64,000 nt of DNA from Oopsacas minuta. Its lineage: Eukaryota; Porifera; Hexactinellida; Lyssacinosida; Leucopsacidae. Below are positions 19,277 to 30,865 of this stretch, one piece after another; position 1 is the stretch's first letter; each line of letters opens with the position of its first letter. Location of the stretch: NCBI GenBank assembly GCA_024704765.1, contig JAKMXF010000310.1, positions 124,001-188,000 of the forward strand, written 5' to 3'. The position numbers and the translations under genes were made by a program. The notes beneath the pieces were generated by a model. The model had not been told where the DNA came from. It saw nothing but the letters and a program-made list of their open reading frames with translations, and ran no database searches.

Positions 19277-22200
19277 ATGTCTGCGAAAGCTGTGAGAGAG
19301 GCAGACGCCAAGTCCCTATTGAACAGATTCGTACAACATCAGTTCTTGAAGAAATTAAACAAACATATATTTGATCCCAGATATACCAATGAGCTAACAG
19401 CCACATTCAATATTGAGAGTATTCTAATAAGAACTATCATCAATGGGAGTAAGTTGCTGTTATCATGTTGGTAGAACCGCATTAATATTTATAATGATGT
19501 GTTTCAGTACTGTTTATATCCAAATCAGTTTATTTCAACTAACCAATCCTCTCGGGGTCCCTAGATTATCTCAGGATTTACAAGAAATCCAGGTCTGGGA
19601 AATATTTGCAAATTCGTGTCTTTTTCTCATTTAATAGCCCGAAATTAGTAATTAAGCAATCATGGATGTAAAACTTTGAAGCTGGGGCGTAACTAGTGAT
19701 CTTGGAGAGAGGATGCAGGGATGTATAATTGCCTCAATTAGGTGGGGATTATGATAGAAAGATATGGGAAGCACTAAAACGCAATTGTCTCTCCTGCCTC
19801 AATGCTAGCTACGTCCCATATAAGGGATTGGCAAGTATGGTAGTTGATATATATTTGTTACTAAAATATTTGAATCTAATTCAATATTTCAAATTTCTTC
19901 ATAGAAGATTCTAAAGATTGGGAAAAGCTTCCAGAAACATATCCATGGTTACTGACAGACTGTTTAGTTATTAAACCTGATCAGCTGATTAAGAGGAGAG
20001 GCAAGCTAGGTCTAGTTAAGGTTAATACTAACTGGCAGGGAGTAAGAGAATGGGTGCTAGCTAATCAGGGAAGAGAAGTAAAGATTGGTAGATCTGTAGG
20101 GAAGTTACACACATTTGTAGTAGAGCGTTACATCCCCCATACACCAGATGAGGAGCTGTATCTGTGTATACATGCTACTAGGAATGGTAATGAAGTTCTA
20201 TTCAGCAATAAGGGAGGAGTAGATGTAGGAGATATTGATTCTCATGCACATAAAATACAGGTATTTATTGTATAGACGGGGCATTCGAGTTACTGGATGT
20301 TGACTGTATATATTTCTACCCAGGTAGACATAAGAGAAGATCCATCTGTAACTCAGATCTGTCAGCTGACCTCTACTACTCTCCCTGAGTACAGAGAGCT
20401 ACTGATTAACTTCATAAGAGTACTGTATGAAGCTTATAAAGAGTTACACTTCACTTATCTAGAGATAAATCCTCTTGTACTGTGTAGATCTAGTCTATTC
20501 ATTCTAGACATAGCAGCTAAGATAGACTCTACAGCTGAGTTCTTATGTAAACAGCACTGGGGAGAACTTGAATACCCGCCCCCATTTGGGAGGGACGCGT
20601 ACCCAGAGGAGGCATATATCGCGGAACTTGACGCTAAGAGCGGAGCATCTCTTAAATTAACAGTTTTGAATTCTAAAGGTCGTATTTGGACAATGGTAGC
20701 AGGCGGAGGAGCCTCTGTCGTGTACAGTGACACTATATGTGAGCTAGGCTATGCAGAGGAGCTAGCTAACTACGGGGAGTACTCAGGAGCTCCTTCTGAG
20801 TCTCAGACGTTTGAGTATGCTAAGACTATTCTCTCTCTAATGACACGGGAACATCATCATAAAGGAAAGGTAGGTAGACCTATTAGTTATGTAAATATAT
20901 TGCAAATAAACAACAGTCAACCTGGTCATATCGAAGCTGAAGGGATCGCAATAATTACTTCTATATAACCGATGATATTTATGTTACTTTGATTTTGATA
21001 CTTTGGTTTGGGCGCCAGTTCAGGACAACAATTTCGAACTTCGATATAATCGCGTATTTCGATATACCTGTTCATATATCCGTGTTTGATATAACGGAAG
21101 TTGAATGTATATTACGTATATTCTAATGTAGATACTGATTATCGGAGGTGGAATAGCAAACTTTACTAATGTAGCTGCTACATTTCGCGGAATAGTTAAG
21201 GCTATGAGTGAGTACAAACACAAATTGAAAGAAGTTAATGCTAGTGTGTTCGTAAGACGAGGAGGTCCTAACTACCAAGAAGGTTTGAGAGTTATGCAGG
21301 AGCTGGGAGGCACCCTGGAGGTTCCCATCCACGTGTTTGGCCCTGAGACTCACATGACAGCCATCGTGGGGTATGCTCTGGGTATTACTCCCATGCTCGA
21401 ACCGAGTTATGAGCTAACTCGTACTAACTCACTCCTGGGGATGAGTAGGAACTCATCAGGTGGTAGCATGAAGGAATTCTTGAATAATCATACTGATGGT
21501 GGTGGGGGTGAGGATGAATTCAGCGCCAAACGAGTTAGAATTGAATTCGGATCAGGTTAGAACATATACATACATACAGTAGAACTCGGATAAGACTTAC
21601 AGTCAGTTAATAAGTCAAACCAAACTTTAGTTCGCTTCTTTTTATTTCAATCCCAATTCGATAAGACACGCTTGTTTGCCGAAATTGTACTTACGGTATC
21701 CCTTATGCGAATTCCACTGTATTTGTAATTCAAATGTTTACGATTTTCTTGCACGTAGAATTCAGTACATTCATTCAGGATTTCGTATAATAGTTCATGA
21801 CGTAGGTAAAGTATTTACTACACTTATAAGCAGTAGCACGCATACTTGTTGCTCTGTATAAGGCTTATGGAGTTTTGAATGTTACTCTCTATTAATAGAT
21901 GAGTCTAATGGTACCGAATACACAAAGATGGATTCCCCTATCCGCCCACTATTCTCAAAGAGGACACAATCAATCGTGTGGGGTATGCAGCCCCGTGCTG
22001 TACAGGACATGTTAGATTATGATCACATGTGTTCTAGAAACACCCCCTCAGTAGCATCCATGGTATACCCTTTCACTAACAATCACAAACAGAAATTCTA
22101 CTGGGGTCACAAGGAGATATTAATTCCCTGCTACAAGGAGCTAGACACAGCTATGAAGAAACATCCAGAAGCAGATACACTGGTTAATTTCGCTTCTCTC

Positions 22201-24130
22201 CGCTCTGCATTTGATAGCACCATGGAGACACTGGAGTACCCACAAATACGGTGTATAGCTATTATAGCTGAGGGAATACCTGAGAACAAGACTAAGCTAC
22301 TCATCAAACAGGCTCAAGAGAAGGAAGTTGTTATAATAGGACCTGCTACAGTAGGAGGGATTAAGGCTGGTTGCTTTAAGATAGGAAACACAGGTGGTAT
22401 GCTGGATAACATACTCGCTTCTAAGCTATACAGACCAGGGAGTGTAGCTTATGTCAGCCGGTCAGGAGGAATGTCTAATGAACTCAACAATATACTAGCT
22501 AGGAATACTAATGGAGTGTATGAGGGTGTAGCAATAGGAGGAGACAGGTACAAAGTAGAACTGTAGAGCAGCGGTTCACAACCTTTTCACCCGTGGGCCC
22601 CTTGCTGTGGTCTGTGGATAGCCAAGGGTTGAGAACCACTGCAATAGAGTACATATATGTTTATTATTAGAGTAGAGTATTTATACTAACTACTACAGGT
22701 ACCCTGGGTCTAGCTTCCTAGAGCATCTACTGAGGTATCAAGACACCCCTGAAGTACAGATGCTGGTAATGTTAGGAGAGGTAGGAGGAATGGAGGAGTA
22801 TAGGGTGTGTGAAGCTGTACGTACCGGGAGGATCAATAAGCCCCTAATAGCTTGGTGTATTGGTACATGTGCTGATATGTTCACTTCTGATGTACAATTC
22901 GGTCACGCGGGATCTAGTGCTAACTCAGTGGAGGAATCAGCTGCTAGTAAGAACTCAGGCCTGAGAGAGGCAGGAGCGAGGGTACCCAAGAGTTTTGATT
23001 CTCTAATCTCTGTGATTAAGGAGGTGTATGATGAGTTGGTTACAACTGGTAAGATTGTACTTTAATAGATAGGCTAAATAAGTTATATAGAATACCTGAG
23101 GTCATGGACGGTAGCGCCGCCAGGATTTCCAAGCACGTGGTGCTGTCCCTGATCCAAAATTGCAATGGACTATCATTACCCTCCTTGTGTATAGAATGCT
23201 ATGCGCTATTATATATTTATATTGTACTCAGGTAGGATACTCCCTCAACCGGAAGTTGAACCCCCTCAGGTACCTATGGATTATTCCTGGGCTCAGGAGC
23301 TAGGTCTCATCCGTAAACCCTCCTCCTTCATGTCCAGCATATGTGACGAGAGAGGAGACGAGCTAATGTACGCAGGTACTCCTATAACAGACATATTCTC
23401 ACAGGATATAGGGATAGGGGGTGTGTTAGGTCTGCTTTGGTTCCAAAGGAGACTCCCTCAGTACGCGTGTAAGTTCATAGAGATGTGTTTGATAGTAACA
23501 GCTGATCACGGACCAGCTGTTTCAGGAGCTCACAATACGATCATCACCGCTCGAGCAGGTAAGGACCTAATCTCATCTCTGGTGTCTGGACTCCTCACGA
23601 TCGGAGACAGGTTCGGTGGAGCTCTTGACGGAGCTGCTAAACAGTTCTCTGCTGCTTATGACGGAGGTCTGTCTCCTATGGACTTTGTTAACACTACACG
23701 GAAAGAACATAAACTTATAATGGGCATAGGACATAAGGTTAAGTCACTGAATAACCCTGATATGAGAGTAGAGATTATGAAGACATTTGTGTTCAAGAAC
23801 TTCCCTAGCACTTCTCTACTGAGCTATGCACTAGAGGTTGAGAAGATAACTACCAGTAAGAAGCCTAATCTTATTCTTAACGTAGACGGCTGTATTGCTA
23901 CAGCGTTTGTAGATCTGTTAAGACATTGTGGTGCTTTTACACTTGAGGAAGCTGCTGAACTGATTGATGCTGGTGTACTAAATGGATTGTTTGTAATGGG
24001 GAGGAGTACTGGACTTATTGGACACTATTTAGATCAGAAGAGATTGAAACAAGGTTTGTATCGACACCCATGGGATGATATTTCATATCTAACTCCTGAA
24101 GATGCAAATTTCTACAAAGAAGACAGCTAA
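19277..24130 (+). CDS. ACLY: ATP-citrate lyase, single-chain animal type (7 exons)
   Basis: Exons 19277-19448, 19905-20260, 20324-20869, 21132-21555, 21899-22547, 22699-23048 and 23232-24130 join in phase to 1131 codons plus stop. ACLY cleaves citrate with ATP and CoA to cytosolic acetyl-CoA and oxaloacetate, feeding lipid synthesis and acetylation. Visible features in order: start MSAKA, ATP-grasp [44 protein letters not shown], the CoA-ligase half ([48 protein letters not shown]), the phosphohistidine loop [10 protein letters not shown] (His about 785), and the citrate-synthase-like C-terminus ([51 protein letters not shown]). The length is close to human ACLY. The introns hold two small transposons. 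Confidence 0.97.
21577..21719. mobile_element. Pogo/Tc-mariner-type MITE in ACLY intron 4, 143 bp
   Basis: The ends CAGTAGAACTCGGATAAG and CTTATGCGAATTCCACTG are inverted repeats with mismatches and are flanked by TA on both sides (21575-21576, 21720-21721). The left end is also present alone near 29176. Confidence 0.8.
22569..22641. mobile_element. Very small hAT-type MITE in ACLY intron 5, 73 bp
   Basis: Ends CAGCGGTTCACAACC and GGTTGAGAACCACTG. The flanking 8-mers CTGTAGAG and CAATAGAG agree at six of eight positions. The interior words (GGGCCCC, GTGGTCTGTGGA) match those in the element at 14538-14640, so it belongs to the same family. Confidence 0.85.
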
Positions 24131-24417
24131 TTGTACAATCTTGTATTACAATGTATATTATTCTATTACAGGACTGAGAATTTAGGTGCATTATTCAATT
24201 CCATATTCATGAATTTAGCAGTTTAACTTTCATGCAGTTTGTGTTGAGTTTAATATTATTAGAGGAAATTAGTTATATTGAATTACGTAACAATTCTATT
24301 GGTTACCTGGGTAACCGGTTTTACAGGGATAAACATATTATCTGCTAATTGTATAAATTCCAGACTAAATTGTCTAATAAATTTATTAAACAAACTATAA
24401 TTAGCTAATTAGTTGAA

Positions 24418-25878
24418 ATGGCAGAATGGGATCCAGTCCCCATTACTATTGGCAAGAAAGTAGCTTCAAAAGACACTAAGTCCACTAAGGCACTAAACAC
24501 TGCCATGCGGACAGGAGCTTCTATTGACACAACTGAGAAGTACGGGGCTATGTCCAATAAGCAATCTGCTCCGCTTAAAAACACTGCTAAGCTAGACAGA
24601 GAGACTGAAGAGTTGAAGCATGAGAGAGTATCTTTAGAATTCAGCAAGTAAGTATTCATCTTAATTTATTAACTCATCAATTTATTAAGTTGCATTATAT
24701 GCAGGCTTGTTGTGGAGATGAAAATTTATATCCATATCCATATCCATATCCATATCTAGGCCATTTTACGTGGATATACCTGAGACCTGTTGGTGTTGGG
24801 TATCCGTAGATGCGCTGTTGCCTAGACTCATTCTTGCTACAGGTTTCCTGGTGGACTTCCACTGCGCTCATACCACTCTATTTTATCCATTTTCCGTAGA
24901 TCAAATTGTACCACAAAATGTTTTGGAACACACGAGAGGTATATGTAGAATTGTAGATGTAGACTTACCTCAGAATCTTCCAATAATATAACATCGCGAC
25001 TGATCTAATGTAATATCATATATAATTTTGTGAAGTTGATTCTTCAGTAATAACGAATTAGGAACCAGACACAAAAATAACACGACATTGTAATGATTAC
25101 TCAGTTAGTATAAGATTTTAGCGTCTAGGTGAAAAGAAATAGTATTACAGTCGACAAACCTTAATTCGAACATTAACGGGTATTCGTGTTAACAGTTATT
25201 GACTCTATAATGTATTTTGCTAATTATCTTAAATATTTTTCAAATCATGGATATGATCAAAACGTAGATATCCATCCATGGAGATCTCTACACGTGGATA
25301 TATCCTTATCTATGGCAAGCCTGATTATATGAGATATATCACGTGGATGTTTCCTGCCTATATAAATAGGTATTCAGACACACTTGTCGTTTAGACACTT
25401 CGTTCGGATATCTCATATTTTGTAATGTAATAATTGACTTCGTAATGCCACGACTTTTCGCATCATAAAATTAATGTCGGAAACATAGTAGCGAGGAAAA
25501 TATCCTCTGCAACATCTAGGAGATTCTTCAAACTAATCCGGAAAATATGAAGATTTATGGTGCGAAATGTCTTGGTTCTCCCCCCTCGAGGCCGCGACCA
25601 ATTACGGATATTCATAGAATTCCGCTTTGAGAAGTTTACCTGTATCTGTATTATAGTGATTGTAATTTAGAGTTCTACAACAAGCTAGAGTAGACAAAGG
25701 TATGACTCAGAAGGAATTAGCAACAAAGGCTAATGAGAAACCTCAAGTAGTTAATGAATACGAATCAGGTAAGGCTGTGCCTAATCAATCAGTTATAAAT
25801 AAGCTGGAGAGAGCTCTGGGTGTTAAGTTGAGAGGATCAGAAGCTGGTAAACCTCTTTTTACTGCTAAAAAGAAATAA
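24418..25878 (+). CDS. EDF1: Multiprotein-bridging factor 1 / EDF1 (2 exons)
   Basis: Exons 24418-24647 and 25671-25878 give 145 aa, close to the human length. MBF1/EDF1 is a transcription coactivator bridging TBP and bZIP factors, and it also binds collided ribosomes. The N-terminal MBF1 block is [15 protein letters not shown], ending in [20 protein letters not shown], the most conserved part. The C-terminal half is a Cro-type helix-turn-helix: [40 protein letters not shown] and LGVKLRG. The junction at AA|A encodes K in [12 protein letters not shown] and is in phase. The 1023-bp intron contains a full hAT element. Confidence 0.96.
24702..25323. mobile_element. hAT-type non-autonomous element in the EDF1 intron, 622 bp
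   Basis: The termini CAGGCTTG and CAAGCCTG are flanked by an exact 8-bp duplication ATTATATG (24694-24701 and 25324-25331). The subterminal sequence has repeated ATCCAT/ATGGAT words in opposite orientation at the two ends (ATCCATATCCATATCC near the left, GTAGATATCCATCC and GTGGATATATCC near the right). No transposase is encoded; the 222-nt open frame inside shows no domain. Confidence 0.9.
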
Positions 25879-26767
25879 ATTTTTATTTGTCATATTCAAT
25901 TCACCAGATAACAATCTACTAACGTAACAGATCATAATTATATTTATCTTGTAGTTGTATTATTACTGTGCTGCTGCTGTTATGTTTGTATCAGTAAATT
26001 TGTTTACGATACATTATTTTATGTCTAGTAGCTGAGTTATGATTAACTGGTGGCTATAGACAGCATGCAATTAACATCAGCGTCAAGCTTGGAAATACAG
26101 TAAATATAGTAGACCACGCTTAAAAGGGCATACTTGCCAGGGATTCGAGATTATCCCGGGATTTGTCCTATGATCTATGAAATTTGCTAATATAGGGAAA
26201 ATATTGGATATTTTGGACATTTTTGACCCGACATTCCTAGATAATTAATTCCCAGCCCTGTTCATTTCTGTTTACTATCAATTGGTAATTGGAAGCATGC
26301 ATTGTTATGTATTGGTGAATGGCTTGCTTTTCTATGTTTGTTAGTATAGCATTTCTGATATGTATTCATAAACTAATTCTTTATCCTTATCACCTTCATC
26401 GGTACTATCATAACTATCGTGATTTATAATAACAGGTTCATAGGCTACATACAGCGAAGAGAACTTTCATTAAAACGAATGGAATGTTAGTAATCTTCTG
26501 TGGAGACTACTAGTGTTCTTGTACCTTCTTACAATACTAATTACTAATTTTCAAGGAAACACTCAACTATTCGGTGTTTCACGTTTCTAGATGATACTTC
26601 ATTGGCCTTCAGCGCGCGCTCCCAGAGGGTTGTTGTAACTGATACCGAATTGTACTCTAACTGCGTATTTGAATTAATTCATGTAGCCGTGTATTAGTTA
26701 GTGCTGCAGGTATCTTCTCCAGTAGGAGAGACTATCTCAGCTAACATAACATCCTGGAACATAGCAT
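25879..26767. other. Intergenic between EDF1 and ZFAND4
   Basis: AT-rich, no gene. A patch at 26135-26265 has CAGGGATT and CAGCCCTG-like ends suggestive of another hAT relic, but no target duplication was found. Confidence 0.4.
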
Positions 26768-28926
26768 ATGGAGATAATAGTAGAGCCTGTATCAGGTGAG
26801 CCGTTCATTATCACTGTGAATCGTTTTCTCACCGTGTTCTCATTAAAATTAAAATTACAGCGACTCCTGGGTCTACCTATCTCTCAAATGATACTGGTAC
26901 ATAACCATCAGGAGCTAGGGGATGACAATACACTATGTGAATACGGTATTATTACTGGATCTAGAATACAGCTGCTGGTGAGTATGAAAGGGGGACCTGT
27001 ACACGCGAAACGTATCACATTATTAAACTCGCAGGAAGACAGTGCACAGAGTTCAGCTCAGGATTCAGAAGAGGACTACTATAACCGTCTCACCATTTTG
27101 CTGGTAGATGGTGATAATCTTAATGTTATTCAGATGGGAGATAGTAGTGACTGGGAAGCAAACGGATTCGCAGTAAGTAATATTATGTATAGTTAATCTC
27201 ATTTGTAAATGACCTTTGTATACGTCACCGAGGAAGTTGAGATTGTGCAATGAGGAAATGTTTATATAGAGCAGAGCTTTATAGCGCTAGTAGAGAATAT
27301 TTTTTTGTAATTACTACTAAAAAGCTTATACAAACATCTAGAAGTTTTCTACAAGGAACATTAAAACGGGACAGACTTAAATACATCACGGACCGGACCA
27401 AAGATTCGTCCAGGTTTTCAGGGGTTTCATAGAATATACATTTTGTATTACGAAATTGAGCTATTGAAATAACAGCCATTATCGGTTATTCTGAATAATC
27501 ATATGATAATTATGTTATACTCAAGTTCCAACTCTATAACCTCAGAATCATTATCTACAGACCCAATTACCCCATTCCCTAGCAATTTATTCACATTTTA
27601 CTGTTAGAATATAGTCAATATACATCCGCATAGTGTCTCTCTTACCATCCCACAAACATCCAGTTACTTCCTCCTTAGGTGCCCATGTTACTGACATAAT
27701 ACAGTCTAACCTCTGAGATTAGAACTTCCAAGAACCGGGCACGATTTTTTAAATCAATTCACATGTTTAAAACATATTCTGGTATTAAATATCTTTATAA
27801 TTGAGTACAATAGACACTCAATAATCGGGGCAACCACTCATATCTTAAGGTTGGTCACATACAATTCGGTCTCCATAATCTGGGAACCTATAACATTTAT
27901 TACTACAGTCAGGCCGTCAGGTTCACTTATTATAAAATTAAAGGAACCAAAAATGTGTTCATAATACGAAGACTTTTTTCTAATAAATTCAGTGAGTGTT
28001 TAGTATGAAAGGTGATTATAAATATTGGATGGAAGTGGTGCGGTGAAATCGTATATAGTTGTCTAATTCCAGCCACTCGATTATCAGGACACTCTCCCAA
28101 AGCTGGGAAACTTTTGTTTTGTCCGAAAGTTCCCCGATTATCTAGTGTCTACTGTATACTTATCTTAACCACCACAAACTGTGAAATAATATGTCTATTC
28201 TGTAATGAAATGGATCTCGAAATAGGGATTAGAAACACCTTGAGAGAAGTACCATGAATTAGTGTTACTTCTGAGATCCGGACACCCTCTGGACGATGCT
28301 GCCCATATCTTGGAGGTTCGACTGGCTATTATACGTAGTATTACTTCTTATAGGAACAATGGGAAGATCTGGTACAACAATATGAAGCTCTACAGAATCA
28401 GAGAAGAGAATCATACTCACCTGAAACAAACAGATTTCGTAGAAAAGTAGAACAGATGAAACAGAAACTGCAGAAGAGAAAGAAAAAGATAAATATAGAC
28501 ATACCCACTAGTACATTACTCCCTGAGAGAAGCACCAGTAGAACAGGGAATTCATACCTCAACTCGGTCGCTTACAAACAATCAAATAATTATAGTCATG
28601 ATACAGATCATGTTACAGAATTACCAAGTATTAATAGAGGAGTCACAGAGTTAAAGAAAGAGATGACGTCACAGGTTAGAGTCCCTCTCTCCCTCCCCTC
28701 TATTAAGCCCTCAGAAGAACCTCATAAGAAAAAACCTAGATGTACAGTATGTAACAAGAAGCTACGTATTCTAAGTGCTTTTGTCTGCAAATGTAAGAAA
28801 CAATTCTGTAGCAAACATCGATACGCAGAGACTCATACTTGTGATTACAACTATAAAGAGGAAGAGCGTAAACTGCTAGCTAAGAATAATCCTCTGGTTG
28901 TAGCTTCTAAGCTCCCAAAGATCTGA
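26768..28926 (+). CDS. ZFAND4: ZFAND4-like protein: ubiquitin-like domain + AN1 zinc finger (2 exons)
   Basis: Exons 26768-27172 and 28354-28926 join in phase 0 to 325 aa. The ubiquitin-like domain is at residues 1-74 (VNRFLTVFSLKLKLQRLLG, MILVHNHQELGDDNTLCEYG), followed by MKGGPVHAKR, the hallmark after the UBL in ZFAND4. The middle is polar and probably disordered. The C-terminal AN1-type finger is CTVCNKKLRILSAFVCKCKK, then FCSKHRYAETHTC, ending PLVVASKLPKI, nearly the same final residues as human ZFAND4 (NPVVNAPKLPKI). It is much shorter than the human protein (about 730 aa), mainly in the linker. Extra small exons in the 1181-bp intron cannot be excluded, but phase 0 on both sides supports direct joining. 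The molecular role of the family is poorly known. Confidence 0.85.
27808..28154. mobile_element. Pogo/Tc-mariner-type MITE in the ZFAND4 intron, 347 bp
   Basis: Left CAATAGACACTCAATAATCGG and right CCCCGATTATCTAGTGTCTACTG are long inverted repeats with few mismatches, flanked by TA duplications (27806-27807, 28155-28156). Confidence 0.85.
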
Positions 28927-29337
28927 GATGTCATACACACCTGTTTCATATGAATCTTACTACATATTAATAGCCCTATTTTAATGTTAAGTATCAGTTC
29001 AGTTCAAAATATTTCATATTTCATTTGCAGTGATCAGCGAAAAATTTATACTTAGATTATCTCGAATATTACTTTATACGCCAGTCTAAGAGGGCGAAAC
29101 GAACAGCATAAATACGATAAATTTAGTTAACATATTACTTTAAGGTGTTCATATATTGTACAGTGTGTAGTGATACAGTAGAACTCGGATAAGGCTTACC
29201 CCCTCGGGAAACAAAAAAATACATACTGTATTTTGTGCGTGGCTTCGATTAGTGAAAAAGTTGTATGGTAAGTTTGTGTACAAATTACTTTAGATTACAT
29301 TAAATTACTTGAGTGATAGCGATAAAATATTATCAAA
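28927..29337. other. Intergenic between ZFAND4 and the Rab gene
   Basis: It contains a lone transposon end CAGTAGAACTCGGATAAG at 29176-29193, matching the MITE at 21577-21719. Otherwise it is AT-rich. Confidence 0.5.
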
Positions 29338-29934
29338 ATGAGTATGCGAGAAGTTAAAGTGTGTCTGCTGGGTGAGGCAGGAGTCGGTAAGAGTAGCATA
29401 GCTCACAGATTCGTTATGGACAGTTTCAATGAGAAGCAGGAGAGTACTATAGGTGCTGCTTTCATGAGCAAAACAGTTAAGTATAACACACAGACTGTGA
29501 AGTTCCAGATGTGGGATACGGCAGGACAGGAGAAATACAAAGGTCTTGCACCCATGTACTATAGAGGAGCATCCGCTGCTATCGTGGTGTACGATATTAC
29601 AAGCTTTAATACATACAATGTGGTGAAGGACTGGGTAAGAGATGTACGTGATACCTGTGATACAGAAGACTTTATTCTGATTATTGTCGGTAACAAAGTT
29701 GATGTGGAAGAGAAACGAAATGTACCACGAGAAACCGCAGAAAAATACTGTGTATCTATGGGAGCACATCTGTTTGAATGCAGTGCATTGAGTGGTAAAA
29801 ATGTGTTTGAAATATTCGAGAAAATTGCTGAGAACCTCCCAAGTGAGAATCCGATGTTACATCACAAAAGAGACACGATTAACATCAGACCTCCTATCAA
29901 GGAGAAGAAGAAGGAGTGTTGTAAAACCCAATAA
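29338..29934 (+). CDS. Rab GTPase of the Rab5/22/31 group
   Basis: Intronless, 198 aa. These GTPases control early and recycling endosome traffic. P-loop GEAGVGKSS, switch I TIGAAFMSKTV, switch II WDTAGQEKYKGLAPMYYRGA, NKVD base-recognition motif and SAL loop are intact. The opening MSMREVKVCLLGEAGVGKSS and the stretch FMSKTVKYNTQTVKFQMWDT resemble Rab22A/Rab31 more than Rab5. The C-terminus KKKECCKTQ carries a double cysteine for geranylgeranylation, with a three-residue tail. Assignment to Rab22/31 rather than Rab5 or Rab21 is by eye. The codon context and start (AAAATG) are good. Confidence 0.9.
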   Translation: MSMREVKVCLLGEAGVGKSSIAHRFVMDSFNEKQESTIGAAFMSKTVKYNTQTVKFQMWDTAGQEKYKGLAPMYYRGASAAIVVYDITSFNTYNVVKDWVRDVRDTCDTEDFILIIVGNKVDVEEKRNVPRETAEKYCVSMGAHLFECSALSGKNVFEIFEKIAENLPSENPMLHHKRDTINIRPPIKEKKKECCKTQ

Positions 29935-30865
29935 TTAATATTTACACATTTTGAATATATAAGTTGACATTTCCATTTTCAATTTCATGTTATATCCCCA
30001 CATAGGATTAAAGTTGTAATTATACATGCTAGCTATAATTGTGTGTTGTTTATTTATATCTGTATTTTACCACATAATAGTGATGGTAGTGTATATTATA
30101 TACGATTTTATGAACTGTGTACGTACCTAATCCACAAAGGTAAATACTAGAACATTATTTTTTATCAGTTTCTCTAAAACATAAATGTTAATGAGTGCTA
30201 ATTAGTTGTTTATATTCGTCAGACAAGTGTTGAGGTTGTTGGAGTACCCATAATGATTACTGATGTATTCTGGTCACCTAGCCTGTATTTAGAATCCACA
30301 TGATACCACCTGGCGCCTTTGAGCAAATTCATTTTTATAGAGGACGGTTGGCCGAGTTTTGCATTGTACATTCGTTTTAGACAATCCAAAAAGCCGAGAT
30401 TAACAGCGCCAATCACAAACAGCATGTCTACTTACCCTACCCATTTAACCGAGAGACTGATCCAAAAAAGGAATTTATTATATAATTTCTCCCTAAATTT
30501 CACTCGAATAATCGGCCTCTAATAATCCTGTCTTTTTCTATCTACATTGCTATGTAATAAACATTTATTTGTTTATTATTGGGGACTTATAACTTGACAT
30601 ACAAGCAACTTGGCCGACAAAAATCCTCAATATTGATTGCTTGACTAATTACTCCACCAATAAATTCAAATTCAGTTGGTTGAAGTATCACGAGTTACCG
30701 ACCAAGAAGTCTAGATTTACAAACATAAATATTTTGAAATTCCCTCCCCCCTGGTTCCGCCAATGTATAGCTATAGGCTTTGAAAGAATTATTTATTATA
30801 TAAGATTATTTGAGATTTTAGTATTACTCGTAAAATATCAACAAGAACAAAATCAAATAAACTAA
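29935..30865. other. Intergenic, no gene recognised
   Basis: AT-rich. A 207-nt open frame on the minus strand (30219-30425) shows no domain. Confidence 0.45.

Noticed and set aside
19449-24130. ACLY as several separate or frameshifted genes
   Set aside because: The apparent stops fall in introns with GT-AG borders, and all seven exons join in phase to a full-length protein.
24770-24991. 73-codon frame inside the EDF1-intron hAT element
   Set aside because: No transposase motif; short enough to occur by chance in this element.
26135-26265. Possible hAT element with CAGGGATT and CAGCCCTG ends
   Set aside because: No target-site duplication and weak complementarity.
29305-29769. 154-codon minus-strand frame over the Rab gene
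   Set aside because: Antisense shadow of a clearly conserved GTPase; no domain of its own.
30219-30425. 68-codon minus-strand frame in the intergenic region after the Rab gene
   Set aside because: No similarity recognised and no supporting signals.
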